In this document: positions 61,045-64,000 of the stretch, piece by piece
Numbering within the stretch: position 1 is the first letter of the stretch
How the letters are laid out: each line of letters begins with the position of its first letter
Source: an uncultured Olsenella sp.
GTDB taxonomy: Bacteria > Actinomycetota > Coriobacteriia > Coriobacteriales > Atopobiaceae
DNA length: 64,000 bases
Reading direction: 5' to 3'
NCBI GenBank assembly: GCA_900540955.1
Contig: UQIF01000005.1
Span: 1 to 64,000, forward strand
Translations under genes and position numbers: made by a program
The notes under the pieces: model-generated
Seen by the model: only the letters and a program-made list of their open reading frames with translations
The model's database searches: none
What the model was told of the DNA's origin: nothing

Positions 61045-61121
61045 CGGGTTGTGGCTCAGTTTGGTAGAGCACCGCGTTCGGGACGCGGGGGTCGCTGGTT
61101 CGAATCCAGTCAACCCGACCA
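61045..61121 (+). tRNA. tRNA-Pro (CGG)
   Basis: Acceptor strands CGGGTTG and CAACCCG pair; the anticodon arm CCGCG-TTCGGGA-CGCGG gives anticodon CGG; the T-loop TTCGAAT and CCA are present. Confidence 0.94.
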
Positions 61122-61133
61122 TTTAAAGAGAGG

Positions 61134-61163
61134 GGCCAGGTAACTTATTACCTGGCCTTTTTT
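61134..61163 (+). terminator. Intrinsic terminator after tRNA-Pro
   Basis: GGCCAGGTAA (61134-61143) pairs with TTACCTGGCC (61148-61157), followed by six T. Confidence 0.95.
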
Positions 61164-61187
61164 CGTATTGTCGGAAAGAAGGGCGCC

Positions 61188-62585
61188 ATGGCGACTGCGG
61201 ACAATTACCAAGCGACGAACGAGGACTTCAAGCACCTGAACGACGGTCTTCCCGCGGATATGGCCCGGCTGATTGCCGCGGGCGCCTTCGATGACGCGTT
61301 GCGCCTTATCGAGGCCGAGCTCGACGCCGGGACGCGTCCCGAGCTCGCGGCATGCCTGCGGGCTGAGCGCGCCCGCATCCTGCGCACGCGCCGGGATTTC
61401 AGCGTTACGCGAGAGGGCATCATCGCCGAGATTCAAAAGGAGTGGCCCGAGTTCGGCGCAGGCGAGCTCGATTCCCTTATTGACCACGGCCGCATCGACT
61501 GGCGCTATGTGGACGGCGAGCAGCGTTTCCTCGCGAGCTGCATCGACTCGCTGCGCAACTATCCCGCCGAGGTGCCGGGCCTCGATTGCCCGCCGACCGA
61601 CCGCGCCGAGCAGCATGCCGTGATCGACCAGATGCGTGCCCAGGGCTTCGCCGAGCGCCGCATCCGCATGCGCCTCGGTGTGGCCGCTGCCGACGCCGTC
61701 GAGGTGTCCCCGCAAAGCAAGGTGCGCGCCTGGCTTCCGCTGCCGACGGGCCCGCAAGTCGCCGACCTGCGAATCGTTGACTCGACGCCGGGCATCCGCG
61801 TGGCTCCCGAGAACGCGCCGCAGCGCACCGCGTATTGGGAGGCCGCGGGCGAGCGGGAGTTCTTCGTCGAGTTCGAGTATGCCGTCCGAGCGCCCTATGT
61901 CGACCTTTGGGCGGACGACCCCGCGCCTGCCGCGGGCGACCCGCGCTTTGCCCCCGCCCCCGCGCCCTGCGCGGCCGATCTCGCCGAGGATGCGCCGCAC
62001 GTCGTGTTCACCCCGTACCTGCGTGCCCTTGCCCAGCGTCTCTTCCGCGGCATCCCCGAGGGCGACGCCCTTGGACGTGCCCGCGCCGCCTACGACTGGG
62101 TGACGAACAACGTCGACTATCGCTTCCAGCCCGCCTACGTGCTTCTCGACTCCATTGCGGACAGCTGCGCAAAGAGCCTGCGCGCGGACTGCGGCGTGTT
62201 TGCGCTCACCTTCATGGCGCTGTGCCGCCTGGGCGGCGTGCCCGCGCGCTGGCAGAGCGGCCTGTACGTGGCTCCCGACCACGTGGGCCCGCATGATTGG
62301 GCGATGTTCTACATCGAGGGCCTCGGCTGGCTGTGGGCCGACTGCTCCTTCGGCTCGTCTGCCCGCCGTGAGGGCAACGAGGCGCGCCGCAGATTCTACT
62401 TCGGCAATCTCGGCCCGTGGCGCATGCCGGCCAACAGCGCCTTCTTTGCGCCGCTCAAGCCCGCGAACGACGTCCTGCGCGACGACCCCTTCGACAACCA
62501 GACCGGCGAGATGGTCGTCGACGGCGTCGGCCTTTCGCGCTACGAGACGGTCGAGACCCGCGAGGCCACCATCACAGAGCCGTAA
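61188..62585 (+). CDS. Transglutaminase-like domain protein
   Basis: A 465-residue protein. The first ~200 residues are helical; the transglutaminase-like core has the catalytic Cys in SLRADCGVFALTFMALCRLG, the His in GPHDWAMFYIEGLGW and the Asp in LWADCSFGSS. No signal peptide is seen, so it is probably cytoplasmic; such proteins are often proteases or amidases, not cross-linkers. Confidence 0.8.
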   Translation: MATADNYQATNEDFKHLNDGLPADMARLIAAGAFDDALRLIEAELDAGTRPELAACLRAERARILRTRRDFSVTREGIIAEIQKEWPEFGAGELDSLIDHGRIDWRYVDGEQRFLASCIDSLRNYPAEVPGLDCPPTDRAEQHAVIDQMRAQGFAERRIRMRLGVAAADAVEVSPQSKVRAWLPLPTGPQVADLRIVDSTPGIRVAPENAPQRTAYWEAAGEREFFVEFEYAVRAPYVDLWADDPAPAAGDPRFAPAPAPCAADLAEDAPHVVFTPYLRALAQRLFRGIPEGDALGRARAAYDWVTNNVDYRFQPAYVLLDSIADSCAKSLRADCGVFALTFMALCRLGGVPARWQSGLYVAPDHVGPHDWAMFYIEGLGWLWADCSFGSSARREGNEARRRFYFGNLGPWRMPANSAFFAPLKPANDVLRDDPFDNQTGEMVVDGVGLSRYETVETREATITEP

Positions 62586-62689
62586 CCTGCTGTTTCAGCC
62601 TGGCTGGACCGGCGGGCTGGCGGTGGCCGCCTGTAATGGGGTACGCTTGCCCAAAGTCGCCGATTGCAGGGGAGGGGGTCGAGAAAACC

Positions 62690-64000
62690 ATGAGCGATGT
62701 TGGCAAGAAGAACCTTCCCATGGTGGTGCTCGCCTTCTTCTACCTCGCGTTTCTTGGTGTCGAGTACCTCTTTGACGAGAAGGTCGCGAATCTGGCAGGG
62801 GCCGGCTCGGTGGCGATGGCCGAGTCGGCCGTGGTCGGAGTCAGCGTCGTTGGCTTTCTCCTGTACCCGCTCGCGCTAAAGCTCGCCGCGCGTCGGATCA
62901 GGCCCTTGCTGCTTGCTGCCGGTGGGGCCTCCGCGGCGTGCTCCGTCGCGCTTGGGGTCGCGGAGCAGCTGACCGCCACCTACGTCGCCGGCGCGGCCGG
63001 GCTCCTGTGCCTCGGCTTCGTCGGCGCGGCCGCGCACGATGCGGTCTCCCGCGAGCGCGAGGATGCCGGGATAGCAAGTACCGTGGGCATTGCGTACACG
63101 GCGGCAATCATATTGCAGGTCGAACTTCAGGGGCTGACGGGAGCTGGGCTGATGCGCGCGGCGCTGCTCGCGGCGGCGTGCCTCGCCTCAGCCGCCCTTG
63201 CCACGGCCCGCGCCGCGGCCCCGAAGGCTCCGGGGACCGCGGCCCCAGATGACGCTCCCGCGACCCGCGCCCTGCCCGTCCTCGCGGCCATCGTCGCCCT
63301 CATGACGTGTATCTTCTCGACGCTCAACGTCTCCCTCACGGGCATGCACGCTGCCGGCCAGGTAGACCTCGGCTCCTGGCCAAGGCTCCTTCTGGCCGCG
63401 AGCGCCCTTGCGTCGGGCTTCGCGCTCGACAGACTCTCGCGCCGATATGCGCCGGTTGCGATGGCGCTTGTTTCCACGCTCTCGTGCTTTGCGATCTTCT
63501 CGGCCGTGAGCGGTGGGCCCGCCCTTTTGTGCGCCGCCGTCTTCTACCTGGGGTCGGGTGCGTTCGTGGTCTTCTTCACCTCGGCGTTCATGCTCGCCGG
63601 CTGCGCGTCGTCCCCCTCGGGCCTGTGGCCTTCCGTCGGGCGCGTGGTCAACAACGTGGTCTCGCTTGCCGTCGCGGCGCCCGCGCTTGCCCTCGTTTCG
63701 CGCGCAAACGGCCTCGCGGTCTCGGCGGTTGTGCTCGTGCTGCTGGCTGTCATCTATGCGCTGGTGTTCCTGTGGCTCGAGAAGGGCACGGGGCCAACGG
63801 TTTCCGGCGAGCCGCCGGCACCCGCCATGCCGTCCGCCCCTGACGCTCGGCCCGCCCACGTGCTCCTTGGCCCCGACCAGAAGCTCGCCGCCTTCTCCTC
63901 CGCCTTCGGCCTGACCGAACGCGAGGCCGAGGTCCTGGCCGCGCTGACCACGTCCGACTCGAGCATGCAGGACCTCGCCCGACAGCTTTACATGTCCAGG
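62690..64000 (+). CDS. Multi-membrane-segment protein with LuxR-type C-terminus, cut by window edge
   Basis: The frame is open from the ATG at 62690 to the right edge (437 residues seen). About twelve hydrophobic segments (for example NLPMVVLAFFYLAFLGVEYL, LLCAAVFYLGSGAFVVFF) are followed by a linker and the start of a LuxR-type helix-turn-helix (FGLTEREAEVLAALTTSDSS, LARQLYMS). Membrane-bound LuxR regulators of this shape are expanded in Coriobacteriia. It probably senses a signal at the membrane and controls nearby genes. The 3' end lies outside. Confidence 0.8.
   Translation, partial: MSDVGKKNLPMVVLAFFYLAFLGVEYLFDEKVANLAGAGSVAMAESAVVGVSVVGFLLYPLALKLAARRIRPLLLAAGGASAACSVALGVAEQLTATYVAGAAGLLCLGFVGAAAHDAVSREREDAGIASTVGIAYTAAIILQVELQGLTGAGLMRAALLAAACLASAALATARAAAPKAPGTAAPDDAPATRALPVLAAIVALMTCIFSTLNVSLTGMHAAGQVDLGSWPRLLLAASALASGFALDRLSRRYAPVAMALVSTLSCFAIFSAVSGGPALLCAAVFYLGSGAFVVFFTSAFMLAGCASSPSGLWPSVGRVVNNVVSLAVAAPALALVSRANGLAVSAVVLVLLAVIYALVFLWLEKGTGPTVSGEPPAPAMPSAPDARPAHVLLGPDQKLAAFSSAFGLTEREAEVLAALTTSDSSMQDLARQLYMSR

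Overview
The window is GC-rich DNA of the kind found in Coriobacteriia (Actinomycetota; a Collinsella/Olsenella-like organism is my best guess). Support comes from the veg-ispE gene pair, an alpha-glucoside PTS with a GH4 phospho-glucosidase, a many-membrane-segment protein ending in a LuxR-type regulator, and a MurE with an unusual substrate loop. This is inference from gene content, not a database match.

Positions 1 to about 42,500 are an integrated mobile element, cut off at the left window edge. Its right end is marked by a full tyrosine recombinase (41,066-42,259, minus strand) and by the 3' half of a tRNA-Glu gene (42,451-42,495) flanked on both sides by short repeated sites that look like integrase arm sites. 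Its left part carries a MOBP-type relaxase, a MobC-like accessory protein, a candidate oriT hairpin and a small ribbon-helix-helix protein. A second, broken integrase/MobC pair (about 7.2-8.25 kb) shows that mobile elements are nested here; its mobC is cut off exactly where the BREX cargo begins.

The cargo is a defence island read almost entirely from the minus strand. At 8.3-26.7 kb there is a complete BREX set: a ribbon-helix-helix protein, then brxA, brxB, brxC, pglZ, pglX, a Schlafen/AlbA_2 ATP-binding protein and brxL, followed by a PHP-phosphoesterase/SMC-like ATPase, a 98-residue protein and a DUF4268 PD-(D/E)XK-like protein. The pglZ-pglX order is the reverse of the classical type 1 order, and the three last genes look like an added module. 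At 26.8-28.7 kb lie remnants: an IS21 IstB fragment, a broken TIR-like gene, and a truncated type-50 polymorphic toxin with its probable immunity gene. At 28.8-37.0 kb there is a second operon-like run: a methylase fused to a specificity domain, an unknown protein, hsdM (frameshifted near its end), a DUF4145 protein, hsdS, a GIY-YIG protein, a 21-bp repeat array and a second AlbA_2 protein. No hsdR is visible. At 37.3-41.0 kb are two unknown element genes and an excisionase carrying two offsetting single-base frameshifts.

From about 42,500 onward the DNA looks like core chromosome: a DUF3825 protein, a nitrilase-family amidohydrolase, an alpha-glucoside PTS operon (IIA, antiterminator, IIBC, GH4), two linked repeat-containing proteins, an iron alcohol dehydrogenase, murE, tRNA-Val, rph, rdgB, nagB, an M24 peptidase, veg, ispE, tRNA-Pro, a transglutaminase-like protein and the LuxR-type protein cut by the right edge. 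Four copies of a ~97-bp palindromic repeat lie between genes in 44-54.4 kb and none was seen in the element.
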